Assembly: GCF_000422805.1 (NCBI RefSeq)
Contig: NZ_KE383922.1
Location: 285,984 to 349,983 of the forward strand
Length of the DNA stretch: 64,000 nt
Reading direction: 5' to 3'
DNA from: Nocardioides halotolerans DSM 19273
Lineage (GTDB): Bacteria; Actinomycetota; Actinomycetes; Propionibacteriales; Nocardioidaceae
Under the pieces are notes generated by a model. It ran no database searches, had not been told where the DNA came from, and saw nothing but the letters and a program-made list of their open reading frames with translations. A program made the translations under genes and the position numbers. This document shows, piece after piece, positions 36,244 to 44,331 of the stretch; the first letter of the stretch is position 1, and each line of letters opens with the position of its first letter.

Positions 36244-36249
36244 TACCGT
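36244..36249 (+). promoter_or_regulatory. -10 box TACCGT for a leaderless transcript
   Basis: TACCGT, then CGGCAC, then ATG. The same arrangement TACCGTCGGCGCATG precedes the polymerase-domain gene at 62616. No Shine-Dalgarno. Confidence 0.5.
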
Positions 36250-36255
36250 CGGCAC

Positions 36256-37275
36256 ATGCGCGCCGTCGTCTTCACCGAGCCCGGTCCGTCGTCGGTCATG
36301 AGGGTGGTCGAGCGCGACCTGCCCGAGCCCGGCCCGGGGGAGGTGCGGGTCCGGCTGGTGCGGTCGGGCGTCAACCCGACCGACTGGAAGCGCCGCCAGA
36401 ACCCCCTCGACCACGATGAGGTCACCCCGGGCCAGGACGGTGCTGGGTACGTCGACGCGGTCGGTGAGGGGGTCGGTGAGGGGGTCGACGGCCTGGCCGT
36501 CGGCGACCGGGTGTGGGTGGTGCTCGCCCAGCGCGAACGGGCTCACGGCACCGCCGCCGAGCACACCGTGCAGTCGGCCGACCACGTCGTGCCGCTCCCG
36601 GACGGCGCGTCGTTCGACCTCGGGGCCTCGCTCGGGGTCCCCGCCGTCACCGCGCACCGCGCGCTGACCTCCGCCGACCTCGGCCCGTCGCGGCTCGGCC
36701 CCGGGACCATGGACGGCCTGACGGTGCTGGTCGCCGGCGGAGCCGGCGCGGTGGGCAACGCCGCCGTCCAGCTGGCCGCGTGGTCGGGAGCGACGGTGGT
36801 GACGACGGTCAGCAGCCCGGAGAAGGCCGCGCTCGCGACCGCGGCGGGCGCCCACCACGTCGTCAACTACCGCGACAGCGACGCCGAGGCGGCGATCCGC
36901 GCGGTGGCACCGGACGGCGTCGACCTGGTCGTCGAGGTGGCGCCGGCGCAGAACAACGACCTCGACAACGCCGTCACCAAGGTGCACGGCACCATCGCGA
37001 TCTACGCCAACAACGGCGGCGACGAGCTCACCCTGCCGCTGCGCGCGACGTTCTCGAAGAACCTGCGCTACCAGTTCCTCATCCTCTACACGCTCGACGA
37101 CCGGTTCCTGCGGGCGGCGGTCGAGGACGTCTCCGAGGCGGTCCGCGCGGGTGCGCTGCGGGTGGGGGAGGAGGCCGGTGTGCCCCTCCACCACTTCCCG
37201 CTCGAGGAGGCCGCGGCCGCGCACGACGCGGTCGAGGCCGGCGTGGTCGGCAAGGTGCTGCTCGACATCTCTTGA
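36256..37275 (+). CDS. Zinc-independent NADPH:quinone reductase-like oxidoreductase
   Basis: 339 residues, medium-chain dehydrogenase/reductase fold of the quinone oxidoreductase branch. N-terminal GroES-like domain with SGVNPTDWKRR and PGQDGAGYVDAVGEGV; nucleotide-binding AGGAGAVGNAAVQLA near residue 160; GAHHVVNYRD follows. None of the zinc-ligand cysteines of alcohol dehydrogenases is present. A duplicated GEGVGEGV occurs near residue 70. The likely substrate is a quinone or an enone, not determinable. Its stop codon TGA lies in the TTGACA box of the next promoter. Confidence 0.9.
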   Translation: MRAVVFTEPGPSSVMRVVERDLPEPGPGEVRVRLVRSGVNPTDWKRRQNPLDHDEVTPGQDGAGYVDAVGEGVGEGVDGLAVGDRVWVVLAQRERAHGTAAEHTVQSADHVVPLPDGASFDLGASLGVPAVTAHRALTSADLGPSRLGPGTMDGLTVLVAGGAGAVGNAAVQLAAWSGATVVTTVSSPEKAALATAAGAHHVVNYRDSDAEAAIRAVAPDGVDLVVEVAPAQNNDLDNAVTKVHGTIAIYANNGGDELTLPLRATFSKNLRYQFLILYTLDDRFLRAAVEDVSEAVRAGALRVGEEAGVPLHHFPLEEAAAAHDAVEAGVVGKVLLDIS

Positions 37276-37300
37276 CACGTGTCAGTCGACCCGGCTGAAT
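37272..37300 (+). promoter_or_regulatory. Promoter with consensus TTGACA overlapped by a 12-base palindrome
   Basis: TTGACA (37272-37277), 17-base spacer, CTGAAT (37295-37300), then seven bases to GTG, giving a leaderless transcript. TGACACGTGTCA (37273-37284) is a perfect palindrome overlapping the -35 and could be an operator. The TGA stop of the upstream gene lies inside both. Confidence 0.6.
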
Positions 37301-37307
37301 CGGGCCG

Positions 37308-38429
37308 GTGACGGACGGTCAGGCGGCGCTGCCGTCGGTGCAGCCCGAGGCTCGGCGACCGCTGAAGGTCGTGCAGTGGGCCACCGGCGGGGTGGGCAGG
37401 GCGGCCATCGAGGGGGTGCTCAGCCACCCCGCCCTCGAGCTGGTGGGGTGCTGGGTGCACGCGGCGGACAAGCACGGCCGCGACGTCGGCGACCTCCTCG
37501 GCACGGAGCAGGTCGGCGTGACCGCGACCACCAGCGCCGAGGAGATCCTCGCGCTCGACGCCGACTGCGTCGTCTACAGCCCGCTCGTGCCGAACGACGA
37601 GGAGGTCGCCGCGCTGCTGCGGTCGGGCAAGAACGTCGTGACGCCGGTCGGCTGGATCTACCCCGACCCGGCCAAGGTCGGGGCGATCGAGGCGGCCTGC
37701 GCGGAGGGCGGGTCGACGCTGCACGGCACCGGCATCCACCCGGGCGGGATCACCGAGCGCTTCCCGCTGATGCTCTCGGCGGTCAGCGCGCGGATCACCC
37801 ACGTGCGGGCCGAGGAGTTCTCCGACATCCGGACCTACGGCGCACCCGACGTGATCCGGCACGTGATGGCCTTCGGCGGTACGCCGGAAGAAGCGCTGGC
37901 GAGCCCGATGGCGGCGCTGCTCGGCAGCGGCTTCCGGGCGTCGGTGCGGATGGTCGTGGCCGAGCTCGGCTTCGACGCCGACCCGCACGTCGAGACGCTG
38001 CAGGAGGTCGCGGTCGCGACCGCGCCCATCGAGTCGCCGATCGGGGTGATCGAGCCGGGGCTGGTCGCGGCCCGGCGGTTCCACTGGCGGGCGCTCGTCG
38101 ACGGCGTCCCGGTCGTCACCGCCACCGTGAACTGGCTGATGGGCGAGGAGCACCTCGACCCCGACTGGGGCTTCGGGCCCGAGGGCGAGCGGTTCGAGGT
38201 CGAGGTGACCGGCGACCCGAGCGTGAAGCTGACCTTCAAGGGGCTGCAGCCCGAGACGGTCGAGGCCGGCCTGGTCCGTAACCCCGGCATCGTGTCGACC
38301 GCCAACCACTGCGTGAGCGCGATCCCCTACGTCGTGGCCGCCGAGCCCGGGATCAGGACCTACCTCGACCTGCCGCTCATCGCCGGACGCGCTGCACCCG
38401 AGGTGGGCCGGCACCCGTCGTCGGGATAG
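37308..38429 (+). CDS. DapB-fold NAD(P)-dependent dehydrogenase of unknown substrate
   Basis: 373 residues. The N-terminal Rossmann domain has VVQWATGGVGRAAIEGVLSH near residues 20-40, as in the dihydrodipicolinate-reductase N-terminal family. SGKNVVTPVGWIYP and HGTGIHPGGITE resemble 2,4-diaminopentanoate dehydrogenase-type proteins rather than lysine-pathway DapB, which is shorter (about 250 residues). The physiological substrate is unknown. GTG fits a leaderless start. The stop lies inside a long hairpin. Confidence 0.8.
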   Translation: MTDGQAALPSVQPEARRPLKVVQWATGGVGRAAIEGVLSHPALELVGCWVHAADKHGRDVGDLLGTEQVGVTATTSAEEILALDADCVVYSPLVPNDEEVAALLRSGKNVVTPVGWIYPDPAKVGAIEAACAEGGSTLHGTGIHPGGITERFPLMLSAVSARITHVRAEEFSDIRTYGAPDVIRHVMAFGGTPEEALASPMAALLGSGFRASVRMVVAELGFDADPHVETLQEVAVATAPIESPIGVIEPGLVAARRFHWRALVDGVPVVTATVNWLMGEEHLDPDWGFGPEGERFEVEVTGDPSVKLTFKGLQPETVEAGLVRNPGIVSTANHCVSAIPYVVAAEPGIRTYLDLPLIAGRAAPEVGRHPSSG

Positions 38430-38490
38430 TCCCTGACGTTCGGGTCCACGACACGCCGTCGCCAGGGGCCCGAACGTCAGGGACTATCCC
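38423..38490 (+). terminator. Long hairpin (22-bp perfect stem) overlapping the stop of the DapB-fold gene
   Basis: Arms 38423-38444 and 38469-38490 are exact complements (GGGATAGTCCCTGACGTTCGGG). With one G-T and two G-C pairs the stem reaches 25 bp around an 18-base loop. The TAG stop is in the 5' arm. It probably insulates pyrR from upstream transcription. The rest of the 193-base gap holds the pyrR promoter and leader. Confidence 0.85.
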
Positions 38491-38552
38491 GAGCGCCCGG
38501 CCCGACCCGCAACGGACCGGTGAGCCGGGTGTCACGGTCGGCTAGGGGGCGG

Positions 38553-38558
38553 TAGGGT
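38553..38558 (+). promoter_or_regulatory. -10 box TAGGGT of the pyrR-pyrB-pyrC operon
   Basis: TAGGGT is identical to the carA -10 box and lies at almost the same distance from the conserved ATCCTT element of the leader (15 versus 14 bases). A transcript would begin near 38565. No recognisable -35. Confidence 0.6.
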
Positions 38559-38573
38559 CTGCGACGTTCAGAC

Positions 38574-38611
38574 ATCCTTCAACGGGCCGTCCAGAGAGGC
38601 GGACAAGGGGG
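38574..38611 (+). promoter_or_regulatory. PyrR-binding RNA element in the pyrR leader (translational attenuator)
   Basis: CGTCCAGAGAGGCG (38588-38601) fits the PyrR binding-loop consensus ARUCCNGNGAGGYU, with the closing A-U replaced by C-G: stem CGTC/GGCG with U-G, hexaloop CAGAGA. Below it, CCTT (38576-38579) can pair with AAGG (38605-38608), the 5' part of the AAGGGGG ribosome site. PyrR bound to the loop would stabilise a structure that hides the ribosome site. PyrR-dependent translational repression is known in mycobacteria. No T-tract attenuator is seen. Confidence 0.82.
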
Positions 38612-38622
38612 TCATTGCACTG

Positions 38623-39222
38623 ATGTGCGCACAACCCAGCCCTGCTCGGCAGGAAGCGTCGTCCCAGCCACCGGCGGGCGGACGGACGGTCCTCGACGAC
38701 CGTGACATCGCGCGGGCGCTGACCCGCATCTCCCACGAGATCCTCGAGCGCAACCGCGGAGCGCGCGACCTCGTGCTGCTCGGCATCCCGACCCGCGGCG
38801 TGCCGCTGGCGGCGCGGATCGCCGAGCGGATCGCCGCGGTCGAGGGCTACGACGTGCCGGTCGGGTCGCTCGACGTGACGATGTACCGCGACGACCTGCG
38901 GCTCAAGCCGGCCCGCACCCTCCTGCCGACCGAGATCCCGCAGGGCGGGATCGACGGCAAGGTCGTGGTGCTGGTCGACGACGTGCTCTTCAGCGGCCGC
39001 ACGATCCGGGCGGCGCTCGACGCGCTCAACGACGTGGGCCGGCCGAGCGCGGTCCGGCTGGCGGTCCTCGTCGACCGCGGCCACCGCGAGCTGCCCATCC
39101 GGGCCGACTTCGTCGGCAAGAACCTCCCGACCTCCCTCGTGGAGCGGGTCAAGGTCAGCGTCGCGGGCCCGGACAGCCCCGACGACGCCGACGCGGTCAC
39201 CATCGAGGACGCCACGTCATGA
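38623..39222 (+). CDS. pyrR: Bifunctional pyr operon regulator / uracil phosphoribosyltransferase
   Basis: RNA-binding repressor of pyrimidine genes with UPRTase activity, 199 residues. PRPP-binding motif [21 protein letters not shown] is at about residues 115-135; IPTRGVPLA and [10 protein letters not shown] are typical PyrR segments. The first 20 residues are an extra polar stretch. The ATG lies 11 bases after GGGGG, within the leader structure. It heads the operon and is predicted to control its own mRNA and the carA mRNA. The stop overlaps pyrB. Confidence 0.96.
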   Translation: MCAQPSPARQEASSQPPAGGRTVLDDRDIARALTRISHEILERNRGARDLVLLGIPTRGVPLAARIAERIAAVEGYDVPVGSLDVTMYRDDLRLKPARTLLPTEIPQGGIDGKVVVLVDDVLFSGRTIRAALDALNDVGRPSAVRLAVLVDRGHRELPIRADFVGKNLPTSLVERVKVSVAGPDSPDDADAVTIEDATS

Positions 39223-40175
39223 AACGACACCTGCTCAGCGCCGCCGACCTGACCCGCGAGGACGCCGAGCTCGTCCTCACCACGGCCGAGGAGATGCGCT
39301 CCCTGGCCGACCGGCCGATCAAGAAGCTGCCCGCGCTGCGCGGCCGCACGGTGGTCAACCTCTTCTTCGAGGACTCCACCCGCACCCGCATCTCCTTCGA
39401 GGCCGCGGCCAAGCGGCTCAGCGCCGACGTCATCAACTTCTCCGCGAAGGGCTCGAGCCTCAGCAAGGGCGAGAGCCTCAAGGACACCGCGCTCACCCTC
39501 GAGGCGATGGGCGCGGACGCCGTCGTGGTCCGCCACGGCGCCAGCGGCGCGCCGCACCGGCTCGCGCACTCGGGCTGGGTGCGATCCAGCGTGGTCAACG
39601 CCGGCGACGGCACCCACGAGCACCCCACCCAGGCGCTGCTCGACGCGTTCACGATGTGGCGCCACATCGGCGAGTCCAAGCCCGGTGGGCTCGAGGGTCG
39701 GCGGGTCGCGATCGTCGGCGACGTGCTGCACAGCCGGGTCGCGCGCTCCAACGCACTCCTGCTGCGCACCCTCGGTGCCGAGGTGACGCTGGTGGCGCCG
39801 CCGACGCTGCTGCCGGTCGGCGTCGAGACGTGGCCGGTCGAGACGTCGTACGACCTCGACGCCGTCATCCCGAAGGCCGACGCCGTCATGATGCTGCGGG
39901 TGCAGCGCGAGCGGATGAACGCCGCGTTCTTCCCCACGGCGCGGGAGTACAGCCGCCGCTACGGCCTCGACGGCCGCCGGATGGCGACGCTCCAGGACCA
40001 CACGATCGTCATGCACCCCGGGCCGATGGTCCGCGGCATGGAGATCACCGCCGACGTGGCCGACTCGGCCCGCTCGGTCATCGTCGAGCAGGTCACCAAC
40101 GGCGTCGCCGTCCGGATGGCCGTGCTCTACCTGTTGCTCGGTGGGTCCGAGCCCGCGGTCGGAGGAGACGAGTGA
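39219..40175 (+). CDS. pyrB: Aspartate carbamoyltransferase catalytic subunit
   Basis: Condenses carbamoyl phosphate and aspartate, 318 residues. Carbamoyl-phosphate site [13 protein letters not shown] near residues 48-60; [14 protein letters not shown] and [11 protein letters not shown] bind aspartate. There is no regulatory subunit gene pyrI, as expected in actinobacteria. ATG overlaps the pyrR stop; the stop overlaps the pyrC GTG, so translation of the three genes is coupled. Confidence 0.97.
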   Translation: MKRHLLSAADLTREDAELVLTTAEEMRSLADRPIKKLPALRGRTVVNLFFEDSTRTRISFEAAAKRLSADVINFSAKGSSLSKGESLKDTALTLEAMGADAVVVRHGASGAPHRLAHSGWVRSSVVNAGDGTHEHPTQALLDAFTMWRHIGESKPGGLEGRRVAIVGDVLHSRVARSNALLLRTLGAEVTLVAPPTLLPVGVETWPVETSYDLDAVIPKADAVMMLRVQRERMNAAFFPTAREYSRRYGLDGRRMATLQDHTIVMHPGPMVRGMEITADVADSARSVIVEQVTNGVAVRMAVLYLLLGGSEPAVGGDE

Positions 40176-41455
40176 AGTACCTCATCAAGGGCGCGGCCGT
40201 CCTGGGCGGCACGCCGAGCGACCTGCTGCTCGACGACGGCGTGATCGCGGAGGTGGGCCGCGGCCTGTCCGCGGCGGGCGCCGAGGTCGTCGACGCCGAC
40301 GGGCTGGTCGCCCTGCCCGGCCTGGTCGACCTGCACACCCACCTGCGCGAGCCCGGCCGCGAGGACGCCGAGACCGTCGAGAGCGGTACGGCGGCCGCGG
40401 CCCTGGGCGGCTTCACCGCCGTCCACGCGATGGCCAACACCGACCCGGTGGCCGACACCGCCGGCGTCGTCGAGCAGGTCTGGCGGCTGGGCCGCGAGGC
40501 GGGCCATTGCGACGTCTACCCGGTCGGCGCGGTCACCGTCGGGCTGGCCGGGGAGCGGCTCGCCGAGCTCGGCGCGATGGCCGACTCCGCTGCCCGGGTC
40601 CGGGTCTTCTCCGACGACGGCAAGTGCGTGAGCGACGCCGTGCTGATGCGGCGCGCGCTGGAGTACGTCAAGGCCTTCGACGGCGTCGTCGCCCAGCACG
40701 CCCAGGAGCCCCGGCTCACCGAGCACGCCCAGATGAACGAGGGCGAGCTCTCCGGCAGGCTCGGCCTGGCCGGCTGGCCCGCGGTCGCCGAGGAGGCGAT
40801 CATCGCCCGCGACTGCCTGCTCGCGGCCCACGTCGGCTCCCGGCTGCACGTCTGCCACGTCTCGACGGCCGGCTCGGTGGAGATCGTCCGCTGGGCCAAG
40901 TCGAAGGGCTGGAGCGTCACGGCCGAGGTCTGCCCCCACCACCTGCTGCTGACCGACGACCTCGCGGCGACCTACGACCCGGTCTACAAGGTCAACCCAC
41001 CGCTGCGGTCGGGCACCGACGTCGAGGCGCTGCGCGAGGGGCTGGCAGACGGCACCATCGACGCCGTCGCCACCGACCACGCTCCCCACCCGCACGAGGA
41101 CAAGGACTGCGAGTGGGCCGCCGCGGCGTTCGGGATGCTCGGCCTCGAGACCGCGCTGTCGATCGTGCAGGAGACGATGGTCGACGCCGGGCTGCTCGAC
41201 TGGGCAGGTGTCGCCGACCGGATGTCCTCCACCCCGGCGCGCATCGGCCGGGTCGCCGACCACGGCACGCCGCTCGAGGCCGGGCAGCCGGCCAACCTGG
41301 TGCTGCACGACCCGGCGGACCGCCGCGTCGTCGATCCCACCGAGTCGGCCAGCCTGAGCCGCAACACGCCGTACGCCGGCAGGGAGCTGCCGGGGCGTGT
41401 GGTCGCGACGTTCCTGCGCGGCCGCGCGACCGTGCTCGACGGCAAGCTCCAGTAG
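40172..41455 (+). CDS. pyrC: Dihydroorotase, class I
   Basis: Zinc amidohydrolase closing carbamoyl aspartate to dihydroorotate, 427 residues. Metal ligands [10 protein letters not shown] near residue 52, later histidines in CHVSTA and CPHHLLL, and catalytic Asp in ATDHAPH. GTG reads [13 protein letters not shown] and overlaps the pyrB stop. It is the last gene of this operon; 78 bases without a clear terminator separate it from the transporter lipoprotein gene. Confidence 0.96.
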   Translation: MKYLIKGAAVLGGTPSDLLLDDGVIAEVGRGLSAAGAEVVDADGLVALPGLVDLHTHLREPGREDAETVESGTAAAALGGFTAVHAMANTDPVADTAGVVEQVWRLGREAGHCDVYPVGAVTVGLAGERLAELGAMADSAARVRVFSDDGKCVSDAVLMRRALEYVKAFDGVVAQHAQEPRLTEHAQMNEGELSGRLGLAGWPAVAEEAIIARDCLLAAHVGSRLHVCHVSTAGSVEIVRWAKSKGWSVTAEVCPHHLLLTDDLAATYDPVYKVNPPLRSGTDVEALREGLADGTIDAVATDHAPHPHEDKDCEWAAAAFGMLGLETALSIVQETMVDAGLLDWAGVADRMSSTPARIGRVADHGTPLEAGQPANLVLHDPADRRVVDPTESASLSRNTPYAGRELPGRVVATFLRGRATVLDGKLQ

Positions 41456-41521
41456 CCCCACGGCCACGAGCGCCGGCTACTGACTCGCGGCTCAGTACTG
41501 GACTAGGCCCGTCGGGAGGTG

Positions 41522-41527
41522 CATAGT
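41522..41527 (+). promoter_or_regulatory. Possible leaderless -10 box CATAGT
   Basis: CATAGT followed by six bases and ATG of the amino-acid-binding lipoprotein. The alternative is translation from GTG 41519 or from this ATG using GGGAGG at 41512. Confidence 0.35.
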
Positions 41528-41533
41528 CCGCGC

Positions 41534-42448
41534 ATGCGCACCCGTCTGTCAGTGTTCGCCGTCCTGGCCGCTCTGCTGGCCCTCCTGCTCGCAGCGTGCG
41601 GGGGTGACGACGACAGCAAGGCCGACGACAAGGGCGGCAGCGACGAGCCCTCCGCGACGGGCGAGGGCGCCTGCGCCGGCGACGTCACCGACCTGCTCGC
41701 CGAGATCTGCGACAAGGGCACGCTGACGGTGTCGACCGACCCGGCGTACCCGCCGCAGTCCTCGCTCAACGAGCAGACCGGCGACTACGAGGGCTTCGAC
41801 ATCGACGTGGCCACCGAGATCGCGCACCGGCTGGGGGTCGACGTCGCGTGGGAGGCGCCCTCGTGGGACGTCATCACCGCCGGGAGCTGGAACGGGCGCT
41901 GGGACACCACGGTGGGCTCGATGACGCCGACCAACGACCGCCAGGAGGTCCTCTACTTCACCCAGCCCTACAACTACACGCCCGCGGTCGTCGTCGTCAC
42001 GGCCGACGACGACTCGGTGAGCGACCTGACCACCGACCTCGACGGCAAGAAGATCGGCGTCTGCGCCGGGTGCACCTACGAGCAGTTCCTCAACAAGGAG
42101 CTCACGATCGAGGGCTACGACTTCGACTTCGTCATCGACGACGCCGAGGTCTCGGGCTACGACACCGACACCACCGCGCTCCAGGACCTCGCCAACGGGC
42201 GGCTCGACGCCGTCATCACCTCGGTGACCACCGCGCAGGGCTACATCGACGCCGGCAACCCCGTCAAGATCGTGGGCGACCCGGTGTTCTACGAGCCGCT
42301 GTCGGTCGGCTTCGACAAGAGCTCCGACCCGTCCTCGGAGAGCCTCTACGAGGCGGTCGACAAGATCGTCGGCGAGATGCACGAGGACGGCACCCTCACC
42401 GAGCTGTCGGAGAAGTGGTACGGCCTGGACCTCACCACCCAGCAGTGA
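41534..42448 (+). CDS. Polar amino-acid-binding lipoprotein (SBP_bac_3)
   Basis: Extracytoplasmic binding protein of an amino-acid importer, 304 residues. Signal peptide with lipobox LLAAC, acylated cysteine at residue 21; Gly/Asp/Ser linker; then family 3 fold (GTLTVSTDPAYPPQSS, GFDIDVATEIAHRLGV, LANGRLDAVITS). The ligand is probably glutamine, glutamate or another polar amino acid. It contains a CAGC pair (GVCAGCTYEQ) in the second lobe. A GTG start five codons earlier is possible. The following two genes encode permease and ATPase. Confidence 0.92.
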   Translation: MRTRLSVFAVLAALLALLLAACGGDDDSKADDKGGSDEPSATGEGACAGDVTDLLAEICDKGTLTVSTDPAYPPQSSLNEQTGDYEGFDIDVATEIAHRLGVDVAWEAPSWDVITAGSWNGRWDTTVGSMTPTNDRQEVLYFTQPYNYTPAVVVVTADDDSVSDLTTDLDGKKIGVCAGCTYEQFLNKELTIEGYDFDFVIDDAEVSGYDTDTTALQDLANGRLDAVITSVTTAQGYIDAGNPVKIVGDPVFYEPLSVGFDKSSDPSSESLYEAVDKIVGEMHEDGTLTELSEKWYGLDLTTQQ

Positions 42449-42460
42449 CGCGGCACCGCG

Positions 42461-43369
42461 ATGGCTGAACGCTGGGAGCGGACCCAGCTCGCCTCGGCGG
42501 GCGTGCCGTTCCGGCTCAAGGTGGCGCTCGTCTGGATCGTGCTGTTCGGCCTGCTCGCCTTCGTGGGCAATGCGGCCGGGTTCGACGTCGACTGGATCCG
42601 CGACAACCTGCGCTACATCCTCGGCGGCCTGCGCTACACGATGGTCATCGCGGTGAGCGGCATCGTCCTGGCCATCGTCCTGGCGCTGCTCGGGGCGCTG
42701 GCCCGGATCTCGCGCAACCCGGTGGCCTACGGGGTCGCGGGCTTCTACGTGTCGTTCTTCCGCGGCACGCCGCTCATCGTGCAGATGTTCCTGCTCTACC
42801 TGGCCCTGCCGCCGGTCGGCCGCAACCTGGCGGCGGAGTACGCCTGGCTGCCCGAGGGCTTCGACCAGGCCCTGGTCCTCGACGCCGCGACCGCGGGCAC
42901 CCTCGCGCTCGGGCTCAACTACGGCGCGTACATGACCGAGATCTTCCGGGCCGGCATCCAGTCCGTCGCGGGCGGCCAGGGCGAGGCGGCCGACGCGCTC
43001 GGCATGACCTACGGCCAGAAGATGCGCAAGGTCGTGCTGCCGCAGGCCTTCCGCGTGATCATCCCGCCCACCGGCAACGAGTTCATCGCGATGATGAAGG
43101 ACACCGCGCTCGTGTCGTTCCTCGGCGTCACCGTCGCCAGCGCCGAGGTCTTCCGGCGGTCGCAGCTGGTCGGCAAGGCCGACTTCAAGAACCTCGAGGC
43201 CTACGTCGCGGCGGCCCTCGTCTACTGGGGGCTCACCGTGCTCTTCACGTTCTTCCAGTCGCGGCTCGAGAAGCGCATCGGCCGCGGCTACGACCGCACC
43301 CACGTCGCCCGGGCCATGCAGGCAGCCGGCGAGCAGGGGCAGCCGCACGGCGGAGGGAGCCTCGGATGA
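42461..43369 (+). CDS. Polar amino-acid ABC transporter permease (HisM/GlnP type)
   Basis: Inner-membrane permease, 302 residues, with about six membrane segments. The family motif [14 protein letters not shown] is near residue 103, and the EAA loop [24 protein letters not shown] near 172-195 contacts the ATPase. A GTPLIVQ-type permease usually forms a homodimer when only one permease gene is present, as here. It starts 12 bases after the lipoprotein stop and overlaps the ATPase start (ATGA). Confidence 0.94.
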   Translation: MAERWERTQLASAGVPFRLKVALVWIVLFGLLAFVGNAAGFDVDWIRDNLRYILGGLRYTMVIAVSGIVLAIVLALLGALARISRNPVAYGVAGFYVSFFRGTPLIVQMFLLYLALPPVGRNLAAEYAWLPEGFDQALVLDAATAGTLALGLNYGAYMTEIFRAGIQSVAGGQGEAADALGMTYGQKMRKVVLPQAFRVIIPPTGNEFIAMMKDTALVSFLGVTVASAEVFRRSQLVGKADFKNLEAYVAAALVYWGLTVLFTFFQSRLEKRIGRGYDRTHVARAMQAAGEQGQPHGGGSLG

Positions 43370-44124
43370 GCGGCGACGACGTCGTCGTACGCATCGACGG
43401 GCTGCACAAGAGCTTCGGGCACCTCGAGGTCGTGCGCGGCGTCGACATGGAGGTACGCCGCGGCGAGGTGGTCGTGATCTTCGGGCGGTCGGGGTCGGGC
43501 AAGTCGACCGTGCTGAGGTGCGTGAACTTCATCGAGGACCCCACCGCCGGCTCGATCGAGGTCGCCGGCATCCGGCTCGAGGGCGGCCACCGGACCCGCC
43601 GCAAGCGCGAGCAGATCCGCCAGCTGCGGCTGCACGTCGGGATGGTCTTCCAGCAGTTCAACCTGTTCCCCAACATGACCGTTCTCGACAACATCACCTG
43701 CGCGCCGCGGTGCGCAGGCGTCGGCAGCACCGACTGCACCAAGCGCGCGATGGACCTGCTCGACCGCGTCGGCCTGGCGGACAAGGCCGGCGAGCACCCG
43801 ATCCGGCTCTCCGGTGGCCAGCAGCAGCGCGTCGCGATCGCCCGGGCGCTCGCCATGGAGCCCGACGTGATGCTCTTCGACGAGCCGACGTCGGCGCTCG
43901 ACCCGGAGCTGACAGGCGAGGTGCTGTCGGTGATGAAGACGCTCTCCACCGAGCTGCACATGACGATGATGGTGGTGACCCACGAGATGGGCTTCGCCCG
44001 CGAGGTCGCCGACCGGATGGCGTTCTTCCACGAGGGCCGGGTCCTCGAGGAGGGCACGCCGCAGCAGCTCATCGAGGCCCCCCGCAACCCCGAGACCCGG
44101 GCCTTCCTCGACGCCGTGCTCTGA
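43366..44124 (+). CDS. Polar amino-acid ABC transporter ATP-binding protein (GlnQ type)
   Basis: ATPase of 252 residues. Walker [10 protein letters not shown] near residue 40, Q-loop [12 protein letters not shown], signature [15 protein letters not shown], Walker [15 protein letters not shown], switch His in VVTHEMGFA. The C-terminus FEEGTP-like segment reads [10 protein letters not shown]. Complete and typical. It closes the transporter operon; a 24-base palindrome follows after 25 bases. Confidence 0.96.
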   Translation: MSGDDVVVRIDGLHKSFGHLEVVRGVDMEVRRGEVVVIFGRSGSGKSTVLRCVNFIEDPTAGSIEVAGIRLEGGHRTRRKREQIRQLRLHVGMVFQQFNLFPNMTVLDNITCAPRCAGVGSTDCTKRAMDLLDRVGLADKAGEHPIRLSGGQQQRVAIARALAMEPDVMLFDEPTSALDPELTGEVLSVMKTLSTELHMTMMVVTHEMGFAREVADRMAFFHEGRVLEEGTPQQLIEAPRNPETRAFLDAVL

Positions 44125-44149
44125 GCCCCTCAGGCCCCACGTGTCACGC

Positions 44150-44173
44150 GTTTCACCGGGTACCCGGTGAAAC
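44150..44173. other. Perfect 24-base palindrome between transporter and dehydrogenase genes
   Basis: GTTTCACCGGGT followed by its exact complement ACCCGGTGAAAC. As RNA it would form a 10-bp hairpin with GTAC loop (a terminator without T-tract); as DNA it could be a repressor operator. The remaining 207-base gap has no gene; AGGAGG for the next gene lies at 44317-44322. Confidence 0.7.
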
Positions 44174-44331
44174 TGCCTCAGGTCCCGGTCACCGCCGCCA
44201 CCGACGGCACGACCCGCGACCCTCTCGCCGATGACCTTGGCCCCTGCCCGGCGCCGGCACGGGGGAGCAGCGTGGATGGGGGGAGCGTGAGGCCCGGAGA
44301 CGCCGGGGTGCCCCCTAGGAGGTTCCGTCCC

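Noticed and set aside
37308..38429. Naming the DapB-fold gene dapB
   Set aside because: It is about 120 residues longer than 4-hydroxy-tetrahydrodipicolinate reductase, and its middle region resembles diaminopentanoate dehydrogenase-type proteins.
44167..44331. N-terminal extension of the alcohol dehydrogenase
   Set aside because: It would start inside the perfect palindrome and add 55 polar residues; AGGAGG stands correctly before ATG 44332.
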